A stretch of DNA of 64,000 bases, from NCBI RefSeq assembly GCF_018860155.1, contig NZ_JAHKNI010000001.1, positions 509,333 to 573,332 on the forward strand. Direction: 5' to 3'. This DNA is from Nocardia albiluteola. Its GTDB lineage: Bacteria > Actinomycetota > Actinomycetes > Mycobacteriales > Mycobacteriaceae. The notes beneath the pieces were generated by a model. It made no database searches, was not told the DNA's origin, and saw only the letters and a list, made by a program, of their open reading frames with translations. Each line of letters opens with the position of its first letter. The stretch's first letter is position 1. The position numbers and the translations under genes are program-made. Shown in pieces: positions 34,704 through 44,931 of this stretch.

Positions 34704-35038
34704 TCGCGCAGGGGTGGGCGAGGCGACCGGGAGGGTACCCGGATCGCCGATTTTTCACACAGCTGTTGCATTGCGTTGATGTTGCCGAGCAAGATCGCGG
34801 GCGGCGGTGAAAGCGCTGGTTGCAAGGGTGGTTCCGGGTGGAATCGAGTTGCGGCCGGGGCACGGCGGCGGCGTGTCGCGATGGCATATGCCCCGGATGG
34901 CCGAATTGGGAGAGTGATCACCGCGCGGACGGGAATGCGGAGGTCCGGGCCTTAATCGGAGTCTGCGTTCCGTATCTGTTCGGCATCGTTCGAGCTATCG
35001 GGTCCATGAGGTGTGAACCGGCGATCCGGAACACCGGC
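34704..35038. other. Intergenic region without recognised feature
   Basis: About 335 bp between the flavoprotein promoter and the end of the next minus-strand gene. I see no credible gene, RNA or strong hairpin in it. Confidence 0.5.
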
Positions 35039-35698
35039 TCAGTACGACTGCCCGGGCGGGTACTGGCCCTGCGGCGGATATCCGGGGTGTTGCTGCGGAT
35101 TGCCACCCTGCTGGGGATAGGGCTGCTGCTGTGGATAACCCTGATTGTTCGGCGCTTGGGGATAGCCCTGCGGCGCACCGTAGGACTGCTGTGGATAACC
35201 CTGGCCCGGGGCCGCGTAGCCCGGCGCCACCGCGACCGGCTGCGGCGGATACGGTCCGGGCCCGTAGCCGGCCTGCCCCGGGTTCTGCTGCACGGCAGGG
35301 CCGTTGGGCTGGGCAAACGGCGCCGCGTCGGCCTGGAACGAGGAGATGTCGCGGCCGCCACCGAACATCGGCATGCGGAACCCGCCGGATCCACCGCGGG
35401 CCCGGATCAGTTCCCGGCGCAGCAAGAATCCGCAACCGACGCTGATCAGCGGGCCCACCAGCACTTCGATCCAGCCGGATTCGGTGTTGTCGGACTTCTG
35501 CTCGTCGATCGTGCGGACCGTGCGGTGGCCGTGCTTGTCGGTCTCCACGCAGTGGTCGCCCGACTGCATCTGGGTTCCGCCGCAGTCGACCGTGCCGTGG
35601 CTGTTCAGCTGCGAGATGCCGAAGAACACCATGGCGATGCCGAGCACAATGCCGAACGCGAACAAGACGATCGACCGCAGGCGCATGACGTAGCGCAC
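35039..35698 (-). CDS. Small membrane protein with Pro/Gln/Tyr-rich tail
   Basis: A 219-aa protein with two hydrophobic segments: a helix near the N-terminus (SIVLFAFGIVLGIAMVFFGI) and a shorter one (IEVLVGPLISVGCGFLL, about 85-101). Between them lies a small loop with two cysteines (TVDCGGT, GDHCVET). The C-terminal half is a YPQQ/GYPQ-type low-complexity tail, similar in style to the tails of the metallopeptidases at 7452 and 8731. The GTG at 35698 follows GGGGGGACA; ATG at 35686 is an alternative. Function unknown. Confidence 0.7.
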   Translation of the reverse strand: MRYVMRLRSIVLFAFGIVLGIAMVFFGISQLNSHGTVDCGGTQMQSGDHCVETDKHGHRTVRTIDEQKSDNTESGWIEVLVGPLISVGCGFLLRRELIRARGGSGGFRMPMFGGGRDISSFQADAAPFAQPNGPAVQQNPGQAGYGPGPYPPQPVAVAPGYAAPGQGYPQQSYGAPQGYPQAPNNQGYPQQQPYPQQGGNPQQHPGYPPQGQYPPGQSY

Positions 35699-35817
35699 TG
35701 TCCCCCCGTATGACTTCGGTGCCTCTGGTGACTCTGACCCGTCGGATCGCGGCGTAGCATAGCTCGGCGGCAGTCGTCGTGCCCATCGCATTTGCGGACT
35801 CGAGTGAGGAGCTCATT

Positions 35818-36252
35818 GTGGGACAGGTCAGCGCATCCAGTTCGATCGTCGTTCCGGCGGAACCGCAGCGCACCCTGGAGGCGATCGCGGATTACGAGAC
35901 GGTCCGCCCGCAGATCCTCACCCCGCACTACCGCGATTACAAGGTGGTCGAGGGTGGTAAGGGCGCCGGAACGGTCGCGGACTGGACGCTGCAGGCCACC
36001 GAGAAGCGTTCCCGCAACGTGCACGCCACGATCTCGGTGTCCGATTCGATCGTGACCGAACGGGATTCGAATTCGACCATGGTGACGACCTGGACGGTGA
36101 CGCCGTCGGGCACCGGCTCGCTGGTGACCGTGCGCACCAGCTGGAAGGGTGCCGGCGGCGTCCCCGGCTTCTTCGAGGGCATCTTCGCGCCGTTGGGGCT
36201 GAAGAAGATTCAGGCGCAGGTGCTCGAAAACCTCAAGGGCGCACTGAGCTGA
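35818..36252 (+). CDS. SRPBCC (START-like) family protein
   Basis: A 144-aa protein of the polyketide-cyclase/START-like superfamily (ADYETVRPQILTPHYRDYKVVEGG at the N-terminal helix-strand junction, SWKGAGGVPGFFEGIFAPLGLKKI at the C-terminal helix). Such folds bind hydrophobic ligands. It corresponds in size and context to mycobacterial Rv3718c, next to the methyltransferase/reductase pair. The GTG at 35818 follows GAGGAG; longer in-frame sequence upstream was rejected. Ligand unknown. Confidence 0.82.
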   Translation: MGQVSASSSIVVPAEPQRTLEAIADYETVRPQILTPHYRDYKVVEGGKGAGTVADWTLQATEKRSRNVHATISVSDSIVTERDSNSTMVTTWTVTPSGTGSLVTVRTSWKGAGGVPGFFEGIFAPLGLKKIQAQVLENLKGALS

Positions 36253-36262
36253 GGATGCGCGC

Positions 36263-36856
36263 TCAGGCGGGCCGATGCTCGATGAGCACGAAGCTCAGCA
36301 GCAGTGCGGTCTCGAAAGCCCCGCGCCACCACGAGTATCCGAACCACACGCCCGGGCTCACCTCGCGGATCTCATCGAGGATCTGCGGGGTGATGGACGG
36401 GGCGTAGTCCAGGATCCAGGCCGGCTGGTGGTCCACGCGCTCGGGGGCCGAGTACACGTACGCCGGGAAGCCGGGGATGTTGGCGCCGGTGATCCGGTTC
36501 AGCAGCGTGCCGCCGTTCGGGCCCGTGTAGAAGGTCTTGCCGATCCAGAACGCCGGCGCCAGCGTCTCCAGGACGGGCGGGCGGGCCACCCAGCCGTCCG
36601 TCACGCCCATCGGGACGTCCCCGCGCGAGGACGAGAAGAAGATCTTGTCCTGCTGCTCGATCGAACACTGCGTGCGCAGCGCGTTCACCGTCGCCATGCG
36701 GTCGTTCGGAAAGAGGATGCAGCCGCCGCCGAAGTTGGTGTCCGCCTGTGCGGCCGGCGCGATGACCGTGGTCGGAACGATGCACAGCGTGGCCAGGCCC
36801 GCCAGCGCCGCGAAGCGCATCAGGGCCGACTGCAAGAGCTGACCGTGTACCCGCAT
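36263..36856 (-). CDS. Secreted hypothetical protein, 197 aa
   Basis: Not recognised. Starts at ATG 36856 behind GGAGG (ATG 36868 is an alternative). A signal peptide is evident: basic start, hydrophobic [21 protein letters not shown], cleavage before DTNFGG. The mature part has two cysteines ([16 protein letters not shown]) that may pair, and an aromatic-rich C-terminal half ([20 protein letters not shown]) with a hydrophobic end. Convergent with the SRPBCC gene, 10 bp between stops. Function unknown. Confidence 0.65.
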   Translation of the reverse strand: MRVHGQLLQSALMRFAALAGLATLCIVPTTVIAPAAQADTNFGGGCILFPNDRMATVNALRTQCSIEQQDKIFFSSSRGDVPMGVTDGWVARPPVLETLAPAFWIGKTFYTGPNGGTLLNRITGANIPGFPAYVYSAPERVDHQPAWILDYAPSITPQILDEIREVSPGVWFGYSWWRGAFETALLLSFVLIEHRPA

Positions 36857-37001
36857 AGCCGCCTCCATCGGATATCCCGTCCTGACGACGATCGCCCGGC
36901 GTGACAATGATCGTAAGTGGCACTTGCCCCGCGGATGCTGCGGTAGACCGAACCGTGACTACCCTGGAGTCGGAAACTCCGCCATGACAGAGAGGACCTC
37001 C

Positions 37002-37337
37002 GTGCAGCCCGGTGGACAGTTCGATATGCAGGCATTGCTGGCGCAGGCGCAGCAGATGCAGGAGGCCGTGCTGGCCGCGCAGGAGGAGATCGCGGCCGCC
37101 GAGGTGCCGGGTGAGGCCGGCGGCGGCCTGGTCAAGGTCACGATCAAGGCGACCGGCGAGGTGACCTCGCTGCAGATCGATCCGAAGGTCGTCGATCCCG
37201 AGGACGTGGAGACGCTGCAGGATCTGGTCGTCGGCGCGATCAATGCGGCGATGGCCAGCGCGCAGGAGCTCGCGGCGCAGAAGCTGGGCCCGCTGGCCGG
37301 TGGCATGGGCGGCGGCGTGCCCGGCCTGCCGTTCTGA
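37002..37337 (+). CDS. YbaB/EbfC nucleoid-associated protein
   Basis: A 111-aa DNA-binding protein that forms tweezer-like dimers. Family features are the N-terminal coiled helix ([21 protein letters not shown]) and the [22 protein letters not shown] strand region. GTG at 37002 follows AGAGAGG and gives the mycobacterial N-terminus (QPGGQFD); ATG at 36984 is an alternative. It is 16 bp upstream of recR, the nearly universal pairing, and is probably cotranscribed with it. Confidence 0.93.
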   Translation: MQPGGQFDMQALLAQAQQMQEAVLAAQEEIAAAEVPGEAGGGLVKVTIKATGEVTSLQIDPKVVDPEDVETLQDLVVGAINAAMASAQELAAQKLGPLAGGMGGGVPGLPF

Positions 37338-37353
37338 TCGAAAGGCGGCGCAG

Positions 37354-37962
37354 GTGTACGAGGGTCCGGTTCAGGATCTGATCGACGAGCTGGGCAAGCT
37401 GCCCGGCGTCGGTCCGAAGAGCGCGCAGCGCATCGCGTTTCATCTGCTCTCGGTGGAGCCGCCGGAGATCGACCGCCTGCAGGCGGCGCTGCAGAAGGTG
37501 CGCGACGGCGTGCGGTTCTGCGCCGTCTGCGGCACGGTCTCCGACGGCGAGCTGTGCCGCATCTGCGCCGATCCGCGCCGCGACCGCACCATGATCTGCG
37601 TGGTCGAGGAGCCCAAGGACGTGCAGGCCATCGAGCGCACCCGCGAGTTCCGGGGCCGTTACCACGTGCTGGGCGGCGCGCTGGATCCGTTGTCCGGCAT
37701 CGGCCCGGACCAGCTGCGGATCCGGGAGTTGCTGGCGCGCATCGGAAATCAGGCCGACGGCGTGGACGTCACCGAGGTGATCATCGCCACCGACCCCAAC
37801 ACCGAGGGCGAGGCGACGGCCACCTACCTGGTCCGCATGATGCGCGACTTCCCCGGCCTGGCCGTGACTCGCCTGGCCTCGGGCCTGCCGATGGGCGGCG
37901 ACCTCGAATTCGCCGACGAGCTGACGCTGGGCCGGGCGCTGTCAGGTCGCCGCACGCTGTAG
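37354..37962 (+). CDS. recR: Recombination protein RecR
   Basis: Recombinational repair protein, 202 aa, the usual length; acts with RecF and RecO to load RecA at gaps. Helix-hairpin-helix ([19 protein letters not shown], about 12-30), zinc finger [16 protein letters not shown] (about 56-71), and a Toprim domain from [16 protein letters not shown] onward with the conserved [18 protein letters not shown] at 37354 after AAAGGCGG. Follows ybaB in an operon. Confidence 0.97.
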   Translation: MYEGPVQDLIDELGKLPGVGPKSAQRIAFHLLSVEPPEIDRLQAALQKVRDGVRFCAVCGTVSDGELCRICADPRRDRTMICVVEEPKDVQAIERTREFRGRYHVLGGALDPLSGIGPDQLRIRELLARIGNQADGVDVTEVIIATDPNTEGEATATYLVRMMRDFPGLAVTRLASGLPMGGDLEFADELTLGRALSGRRTL

Positions 37963-38027
37963 GCGTGAGCGGGTAGTGCGTTCGGCGGCCGGGCATTTCG
38001 GGCCTAGGCAGGCAGGGCGATTCCGGT

Positions 38028-38033
38028 TACTCT
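38028..38033 (+). promoter_or_regulatory. -10 element TACTCT (leaderless LysE-type gene)
   Basis: TACTCT followed by 7 nt and ATG at 38041; no ribosome site is present. Confidence 0.55.
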
Positions 38034-38040
38034 CCGGGTA

Positions 38041-38655
38041 ATGAGCCTTGCCTTTCTCATTACCACCCTCGTCATCGTCGTCACCCCGGGTACCGGGGCG
38101 CTCTACACCCTGGCCGCCGGGCTGCAGCGCGGCGCCAGAGCCGCCATCGTCGCGGCCTTCGGCTGCACGCTCGGCATCGTCCCGCAGTTGCTCGCCGCGA
38201 TCACCGGCCTGGCCGCGCTGCTCAACGCCAGTGCGGTCGCCTTTGCGACGCTGAAGTATCTCGGCGTGCTCTACCTGTTGTACATGGCATGGAATACCTT
38301 CCGGGACAAGGGATCCCTCGCGGTCGAGCCGGAGCCGGGCGCCGCCCCCTCGGGACTGCGGGTGATCGGGTCGGCGATCCTGATCAACCTGCTGAACCCG
38401 AAGCTGTCGATCTTCTTCTTCGCATTCCTGCCGCAGTTCGTGAATACCCACTCGGCCCACGCCGTTCCGCAGATGCTCTGGCTCAGTGGCGTTTTCATGC
38501 TGGTGACCTTCGTGGTGTTCGCGCTCTACGGCATCTTCGCCGCCGCCGTGCGCAGGCATGTCATCGATCGTCCGGCGATCACGGCATGGATGCGGCGGGT
38601 GTTCGGGCTGTCCTTCCTCGCCCTGGCCGGGCGGCTGGCGCTCACCAATCAGTAG
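38041..38655 (+). CDS. LysE/RhtB family exporter
   Basis: A 204-aa inner-membrane exporter with about six helices. The family signature PGTGALYTLAAGLQRGARAAIVAAFGCTLG starts near residue 18, and INLLNPKLSIFFFAFLPQFV in the middle is the second conserved block. Members export amino acids such as lysine, threonine or homoserine lactone. Leaderless start as supported by TACTCT 7 nt upstream. No neighbouring regulator points to the substrate. Confidence 0.9.
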   Translation: MSLAFLITTLVIVVTPGTGALYTLAAGLQRGARAAIVAAFGCTLGIVPQLLAAITGLAALLNASAVAFATLKYLGVLYLLYMAWNTFRDKGSLAVEPEPGAAPSGLRVIGSAILINLLNPKLSIFFFAFLPQFVNTHSAHAVPQMLWLSGVFMLVTFVVFALYGIFAAAVRRHVIDRPAITAWMRRVFGLSFLALAGRLALTNQ

Positions 38656-38744
38656 GGACACGCGGACCCGACACGCGAAAAGGGGCGGCGGAACGGGTGT
38701 TCGAGTGGTAGACCGGATGCGAGCATCTCTCTGGAGGAGGTCTT

Positions 38745-38966
38745 GTGCGCACGAGGGTCTGTACGTCCTGCGATTCGGCGCTCGACCACTGTCACGGCAC
38801 GCTGATCGTGCACACCGACTGGTCGGTGGATTGCACGGAGGGCGACAACTGCTACGACGGCGACCGGTCCCGCCACAGCTTCATCGTCGACTGCTTCGAC
38901 GTGGCGGGCGGGTGCGGGTGCGCGGTGTCGGGGACCCGCAGGCGGCCGCGTAGCCTGGCCGGGTGA
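38745..38966 (+). CDS. Small Cys-rich protein, 73 aa
   Basis: Unrecognised small protein with eight cysteines, including CTSCDSALDHC at the N-terminus, CTEGDNC in the middle and FDVAGGCGC near the end, with several His residues (HCHGTLIVH, RSRHSF). Probably binds zinc. GTG at 38745 follows a strong GGAGGAGG site. Its stop overlaps the GTG start of the next gene (GTGA), suggesting coupling, although that gene also has its own -10 element. Confidence 0.7.
   Translation: MRTRVCTSCDSALDHCHGTLIVHTDWSVDCTEGDNCYDGDRSRHSFIVDCFDVAGGCGCAVSGTRRRPRSLAG
38951..38956 (+). promoter_or_regulatory. -10 element TAGCCT inside the preceding ORF
   Basis: TAGCCT followed by 6 nt and the GTG at 38963. It lies within the last codons of the small Cys-rich gene and could give a leaderless transcript of the next gene alone. 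Confidence 0.45.
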
Positions 38967-39619
38967 GTTACGACCACGTACTGCTGCCGTCCGGCGTCGC
39001 CTCGACGCCCGCCGAGGTCGAGGAGTATCTGACCACTCAGCAGGGCAGGCCGGAATCCGAGCCGGTCGCGGCGATCGCGGCCGAGCTCATCCGGCGCAAC
39101 TCCGAGCTGCCCGAATCCGACAGCTTCCTGTCGGCGGACGTGGGTGGCGACGGCGCGGGCGCGACCCTGCACGTCCCGAGCCCCTACGACGCGATCGGCC
39201 ACGTGCGCGGGCTGCTGTTCGAGCTGGCCACGCCGCGGGACTATGCGATCTTCGATCCGCAGCTGAGCTGGCTGATCGACCCGGCCGGACGCGTCGACAT
39301 CGCGGTGACCCACGGCGGAGCCGGTGAATTCCCGTATCTTACAAGGAAACTCGTTGACGAGTGGATTCCCGCGCTCGCCGAGCCCGGGCCGTATCTGATC
39401 GTGGCGAGCGCCCCCGAGGTCTATATCCAGACCTACCGCAACGGCCCGGACGATTACACCCTCGAATACCGGGATGGCAGCGCCGACAAGCACTTCGGCG
39501 CCACCCTCACCGATCCGCAGCGGGTCGCCGATCTGATCTGGGCGTGGGCCGCCGGCGACCGCGCCCGTCTGGACGAGGTGGCCTGGGAGCGTGTGACTTT
39601 CGACAGCCACTCCGCCTAG
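38963..39619 (+). CDS. Hypothetical protein, 218 aa
   Basis: Not recognised. Soluble, acidic, with strong codon bias. It contains PSPYDAIGHVRGLLFELATPRDYAIFDPQ and THGGAGEFPYLTRKLVDEW, and has no signal peptide or membrane segment. Overlap with the upstream Cys-rich gene suggests a shared function, which cannot be named from the sequence. Confidence 0.65.
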   Translation: MSYDHVLLPSGVASTPAEVEEYLTTQQGRPESEPVAAIAAELIRRNSELPESDSFLSADVGGDGAGATLHVPSPYDAIGHVRGLLFELATPRDYAIFDPQLSWLIDPAGRVDIAVTHGGAGEFPYLTRKLVDEWIPALAEPGPYLIVASAPEVYIQTYRNGPDDYTLEYRDGSADKHFGATLTDPQRVADLIWAWAAGDRARLDEVAWERVTFDSHSA

Positions 39620-39787
39620 TCGGAGCTACCTGCTCGTACCGCCTGCGTATCGAGCTCTCGCGCCCGCCTGGACGCGGTGTCTGGAGCCCGACCTTCGAGG
39701 GTCACTCCGCCTGAGGGGCTCCACACGGCTGCCGCTGTTCGGTTCGCCCTTGCCGTGCACCCGATATCCGCTGCATCCCAGCGGAAT

Positions 39788-40915
39788 TCAGCAGTCGCAG
39801 CAGCCGTCCCCGCAGCATTCGCAGCCCTCGCAGGTGCAGCAGCAGCAGTCCTCGCTGCACCGGCAGCACTCGCAGCAGGCGATGCCCTCGCAGAACGGCA
39901 GGCAGAATCCGCTGCGGCGGCGGGGCGGGGGACCGTAGCCGTATCCGGGCGGCGGGTAGTACCCCTGCGGCGGCGGGTAGCCGTATCCGGGCGGCGGCGG
40001 GCCGTATCGGCCGCGGCGACCGCGCCGGTTGACGATGGTGGAATCGCCGCGGCAGCTCTCGTGATCCGAGTGCTTGAAGGTGCGGTGCACCGACCGGCCC
40101 AGTTCCTTGGTCAGCAGCCGGTGCACCAGCCGCCCATCGGTGAATTCGGCCTCGGCCAGCGCCAATTCGATGCCCAGCAGCGCGTCGGTGCACAGCCGGT
40201 GGGTCTCCTCGGCGGCGGTTCCCGTGGCCACCAGCGGATTCCACTTGCCGTGCGTGAAGTCCTCGTGCAGATCCTCGGCGGCGTCGACCAGATGCGCGAT
40301 GCGGCCGAACAGCCGACCGGCCTCGATCAGTGCGGCCTCGTTGCCGGGCCGCCCGGACAGGATCGCGGTGTGCCCGAACGCCGCCGCGGTGGCGGCCTCG
40401 GTCGGTTCGGTGAGCTCGAGCAGGGTGGTCTGCGGTCCGGCGGCGGCCTCGACGGCGAGCTGCCGGTCCACCGCGTCGAGCAGGACCGCGGTGTCGAAGC
40501 CCAGGCCCGCGCCGGTCTCGGCGCCCTGGCGGGCCCAGCGCTCGGCGATGCGCCGGGCGGCGGGCCGCACGCCCGCCGTCCCCGCGACGCCGTCGCCGTC
40601 CTCGACATGGTCGCGCACCTTCGCCGCGGCCAGCACCAGCGATACCGTGGCGGCCAGCCGCACGCTGTCGCCGGTGGCGACGTCGGCGGTGCGCATGGCG
40701 CGCAGGGGGCAGGGCCCGGCGGCGCGGCGGGTGGCCCGGGGCGCCTGCGCATCGACCAGCGCCGAGATGATCAGGCCGTCGTAGTTGGTGGCCATGCGAG
40801 CGGCCTGGCCGTGGTCGTCGCGCAGCGCCAGGCAGAGCCCGCACAGCTGCGCCATCCACGCGGAACTCAACTCTGCGCCCAGTCTGTGCTTACAGGGGCG
40901 GATGATGCCGAACAC
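39788..40915 (-). CDS. DUF5685-type protein with an 18-cysteine C-terminal tail
   Basis: A 375-aa protein. Residues about 1-265 are a helical domain that I place in the DUF5685 family (FGIIRPCKHRLG start with LCGLCLALRDDHG, then SLVLAAAKVRDHVED and FGRIAHLVDAAEDLHEDF, with conserved Cys and Asp/His). A basic linker with GYGYPPP repeats follows, and the last 38 residues hold 18 cysteines (CCCCTCEGCECC and similar). GTG at 40915 is 6 nt after TACCGT, so it is leaderless. The tail could bind metal or an iron-sulfur cluster. Function unknown. Confidence 0.7.
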   Translation of the reverse strand: MFGIIRPCKHRLGAELSSAWMAQLCGLCLALRDDHGQAARMATNYDGLIISALVDAQAPRATRRAAGPCPLRAMRTADVATGDSVRLAATVSLVLAAAKVRDHVEDGDGVAGTAGVRPAARRIAERWARQGAETGAGLGFDTAVLLDAVDRQLAVEAAAGPQTTLLELTEPTEAATAAAFGHTAILSGRPGNEAALIEAGRLFGRIAHLVDAAEDLHEDFTHGKWNPLVATGTAAEETHRLCTDALLGIELALAEAEFTDGRLVHRLLTKELGRSVHRTFKHSDHESCRGDSTIVNRRGRRGRYGPPPPGYGYPPPQGYYPPPGYGYGPPPRRRSGFCLPFCEGIACCECCRCSEDCCCCTCEGCECCGDGCCDC

Positions 40916-40921
40916 GCCTCG

Positions 40922-40927
40922 ACGGTA
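40922..40927 (-). promoter_or_regulatory. -10 element TACCGT of the DUF5685-type gene
   Basis: On the minus strand TACCGT is followed by 6 nt and GTG at 40915. Confidence 0.55.
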
Positions 40928-41145
40928 GTGGAGATCGGCGGGGTGCGCTCGGCAGATCACCTGTGAATCCGGTAAGGACACAACCGAATCCGCACGGGAC
41001 GCGGGGTGTTTGCCGGTCCGGGCGGTCCGTCGGCAGATATCGCGATCGGCGTGTGTCGCGACTCCCGCGTGCGCGAATTGTGGGCAAGACTGTCCGCAGC
41101 CTCGCGGTCCGTGGACTGCGCTGATGTGTAAGGTCGCAGCTAGTG

Positions 41146-41205
41146 GCTGACGCAAGTCCCATCGATGGCCACGCACGCCCGATGGTGGCGTTCCGAAGCG
41201 TCAGC
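41146..41205 (+). other. Possible structured 5' leader of the cysteine-synthase-like gene
   Basis: GCTGACGC (41146-41153) pairs with GCGTCAGC (41198-41205), and inside GCCAC (41168-41172) pairs with GTGGC (41185-41189). A third stem, GCAAC with GTTGC, follows directly. TAAGGT at 41129-41134 could serve as -10. The stretch lies upstream of the preferred start at 41239; if translation begins at GTG 41143 it would be coding instead. It does not match SAM riboswitch classes that I know. Confidence 0.3.
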
Positions 41206-41238
41206 AACCAGCCTGTTGCCGAACCGCCGGAGGTGCCC

Positions 41239-42354
41239 ATGACGACGTCCACAGAACCGGGCATGATCGATGTCAATCGATACGATCCGGAGCACCGGCG
41301 CTGGCTGTCCGAGGCGATCGCCAAGGTGCGCGCGGATGCGCGCCGCTCCTCCGATACCCACCTGCTGCGGGTGCCGCTCGCCGCGTTGCCCGGTGTGGAC
41401 CTGTATCTGAAGGACGAGTCCACGCATCCCACCGGCTCGCTCAAGCACCGCCTCGCCCGCTCGCTGTTCCTGCACGCGCTGTGCAGCGGCTGGGTCCGCC
41501 CGGGCCGCCCGGTGATCGAGGCCTCCAGCGGTTCCACCGCGGTGTCCGAGGCGTACTTCGCGCGGCTGATCGGGGTCCCGTTCATCGCGGTGATGGCCCG
41601 CAGCACCAGCCGGGAGAAGGTTCGCCTGATCGAATTCCACGGCGGCAGTTGTCATTTCGTCGACAACGCGAACGAGGTGTACGACGTCGCGGCGCGGCTG
41701 GCGCGCGAGAGCGGCGGGCACTACATGGACCAGTTCACCTACGCCGAGCGGGCGACGGACTGGCGCGGCAACAACAACATCGCCGAGTCGATCTTCGACC
41801 AGATGTCCCAGGAGCGCTTCCCTGATCCGGCGTGGGTCGTCGCGACCGCGGGCACCGGCGGCACCTCGGCCACCATCGCGCGCTTTATCCGCTATACCGG
41901 CCGCTCGACCGGCCTGTGCGTGGCCGATCCCGACAATTCGGCCTTCTTCCCGGGCTGGCGCGACGGCGACACCGCCGTCACCACCGAGGTCTGCTCGCGC
42001 ATCGAGGGCATCGGCCGCCAGCGGGTCGAGCCGAGCTTCGTCTCCTCGGCCATCGACCGGATGATCCATGTGCCCGATGCCGCCGCGATCGCCGCGGTGC
42101 ACGTGCTCGAGGAGGTGATCGGCCGCAAGGCCGGGGCGTCCACCGGAACCGGGCTGTGGGCGGCGTTCCACATCATGTCCGAGATGGCCCGCGAGGGTCG
42201 TGAGGGCAGCGTCGTCGGGCTGATCTGCGATCCCGGCGATCGATATATCGATAAGTACTACGCGGCGGACTGGCTCGAGTCCCAGGGCATCGATATCGAG
42301 CCCTACCGGGACCTATTGCGCGATTTCCTCATCTCGGGGGAGCTGCGGGTCTGA
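41239..42354 (+). CDS. PLP-dependent cysteine synthase family lyase
   Basis: A 371-aa fold-type II PLP enzyme. The PLP lysine is in [15 protein letters not shown], the asparagine-loop equivalent is [19 protein letters not shown], and the phosphate-binding glycine loop is [12 protein letters not shown]. It resembles mycobacterial Rv3684-type proteins, usually called cysteine synthase or beta-lyase without proof. The ATG at 41239 has GGAGG 5 nt upstream; a GTG at 41143 would add 32 residues. Cys or sulfide metabolism is inferred from family. A terminator follows directly. Confidence 0.82.
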   Translation: MTTSTEPGMIDVNRYDPEHRRWLSEAIAKVRADARRSSDTHLLRVPLAALPGVDLYLKDESTHPTGSLKHRLARSLFLHALCSGWVRPGRPVIEASSGSTAVSEAYFARLIGVPFIAVMARSTSREKVRLIEFHGGSCHFVDNANEVYDVAARLARESGGHYMDQFTYAERATDWRGNNNIAESIFDQMSQERFPDPAWVVATAGTGGTSATIARFIRYTGRSTGLCVADPDNSAFFPGWRDGDTAVTTEVCSRIEGIGRQRVEPSFVSSAIDRMIHVPDAAAIAAVHVLEEVIGRKAGASTGTGLWAAFHIMSEMAREGREGSVVGLICDPGDRYIDKYYAADWLESQGIDIEPYRDLLRDFLISGELRV

Positions 42355-42356
42355 CC

Positions 42357-42378
42357 GGGTGGGGTTCACCCACCCTTT
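42357..42378 (+). terminator. Intrinsic terminator after the cysteine-synthase-like gene
   Basis: GGGTGGG and CCCACCC arms with a 5-nt loop, followed by TTT, beginning 3 nt after the stop codon. Confidence 0.75.
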
Positions 42379-42399
42379 CCTCGGAGGAATGCGGACCTG

Positions 42400-44334
<1,935 letters not shown>

Positions 44335-44338
44335 CGCC

Positions 44339-44710
44339 TCACCAGCGCCACTGCACGTAGCCGTCGCCGAGGAATTCCAGCGAGGGGACATCGTGGATGT
44401 CCCCGTCGTCGGTCGTGATCGTCCAGGCGCCGGAGTGGAACAGGTCGAGGTCCGCGGGCGTGAGGCCGCGGCGTGCGGCCTCACGCGCGCACGCGGCGTC
44501 GTATTGCGCGTCGTCCTCGGGCAGGTCGTCGGTCTCGGCGAGCCAGCGTTCGAATTCGACGCATTGCTCGCATGTCTCGGCGCGGGTCGGATCGAGGAAC
44601 TCGATTCTTCCGGTGGCCCACGGGGTCTCGTATCCGTAGTCGGTGATCGTGCCGATTCCGATGCGGTCGCGGGCGAGCCGCATGGGCCTCGAGAACTGCG
44701 TTGCGTTCAT
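44339..44710 (-). CDS. Hypothetical protein, 123 aa
   Basis: Not recognised. Acidic soluble protein with RIEFLDPTRAETCEQCVEFERWL near the middle, a possible CxxC metal site, and a final VPSLEFLGDGYVQWRW strand. Codon bias supports coding. It converges on leuA with only 4 bp between stops. Function unknown. Confidence 0.6.
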   Translation of the reverse strand: MNATQFSRPMRLARDRIGIGTITDYGYETPWATGRIEFLDPTRAETCEQCVEFERWLAETDDLPEDDAQYDAACAREAARRGLTPADLDLFHSGAWTITTDDGDIHDVPSLEFLGDGYVQWRW

Positions 44711-44931
44711 GGTCCGTTCATGATTCGACTCGGTTGCCGCACCCGCCGGTGCCGCATTTGCGCAGATCGTAACGGTGGCGTGCCGAACTGGATATCCCCC
44801 GTGGACAACTCACCGCCGTACAGGTTTGCCGCAGGTCTGTGCCACCCACGAGCATCCGCGCAGCGTGCTAGCGTTGAACAGCATCAGAGCCGAGCTCACT
44901 GCTCGAAAACTCCCGAGCAGATGGGGGATAC

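Noticed and set aside
38745..38966. Treating the 73-aa Cys-rich frame as spurious
   Set aside because: Strong GGAGGAGG site, ordered cysteines and GTGA coupling to the next gene support a real gene, so it was kept.
41140..41238. SAM-type riboswitch upstream of the cysteine-synthase-like gene
   Set aside because: The stems do not match the conserved cores of SAM-I or SAM-IV that I know; kept only as a generic structured leader.
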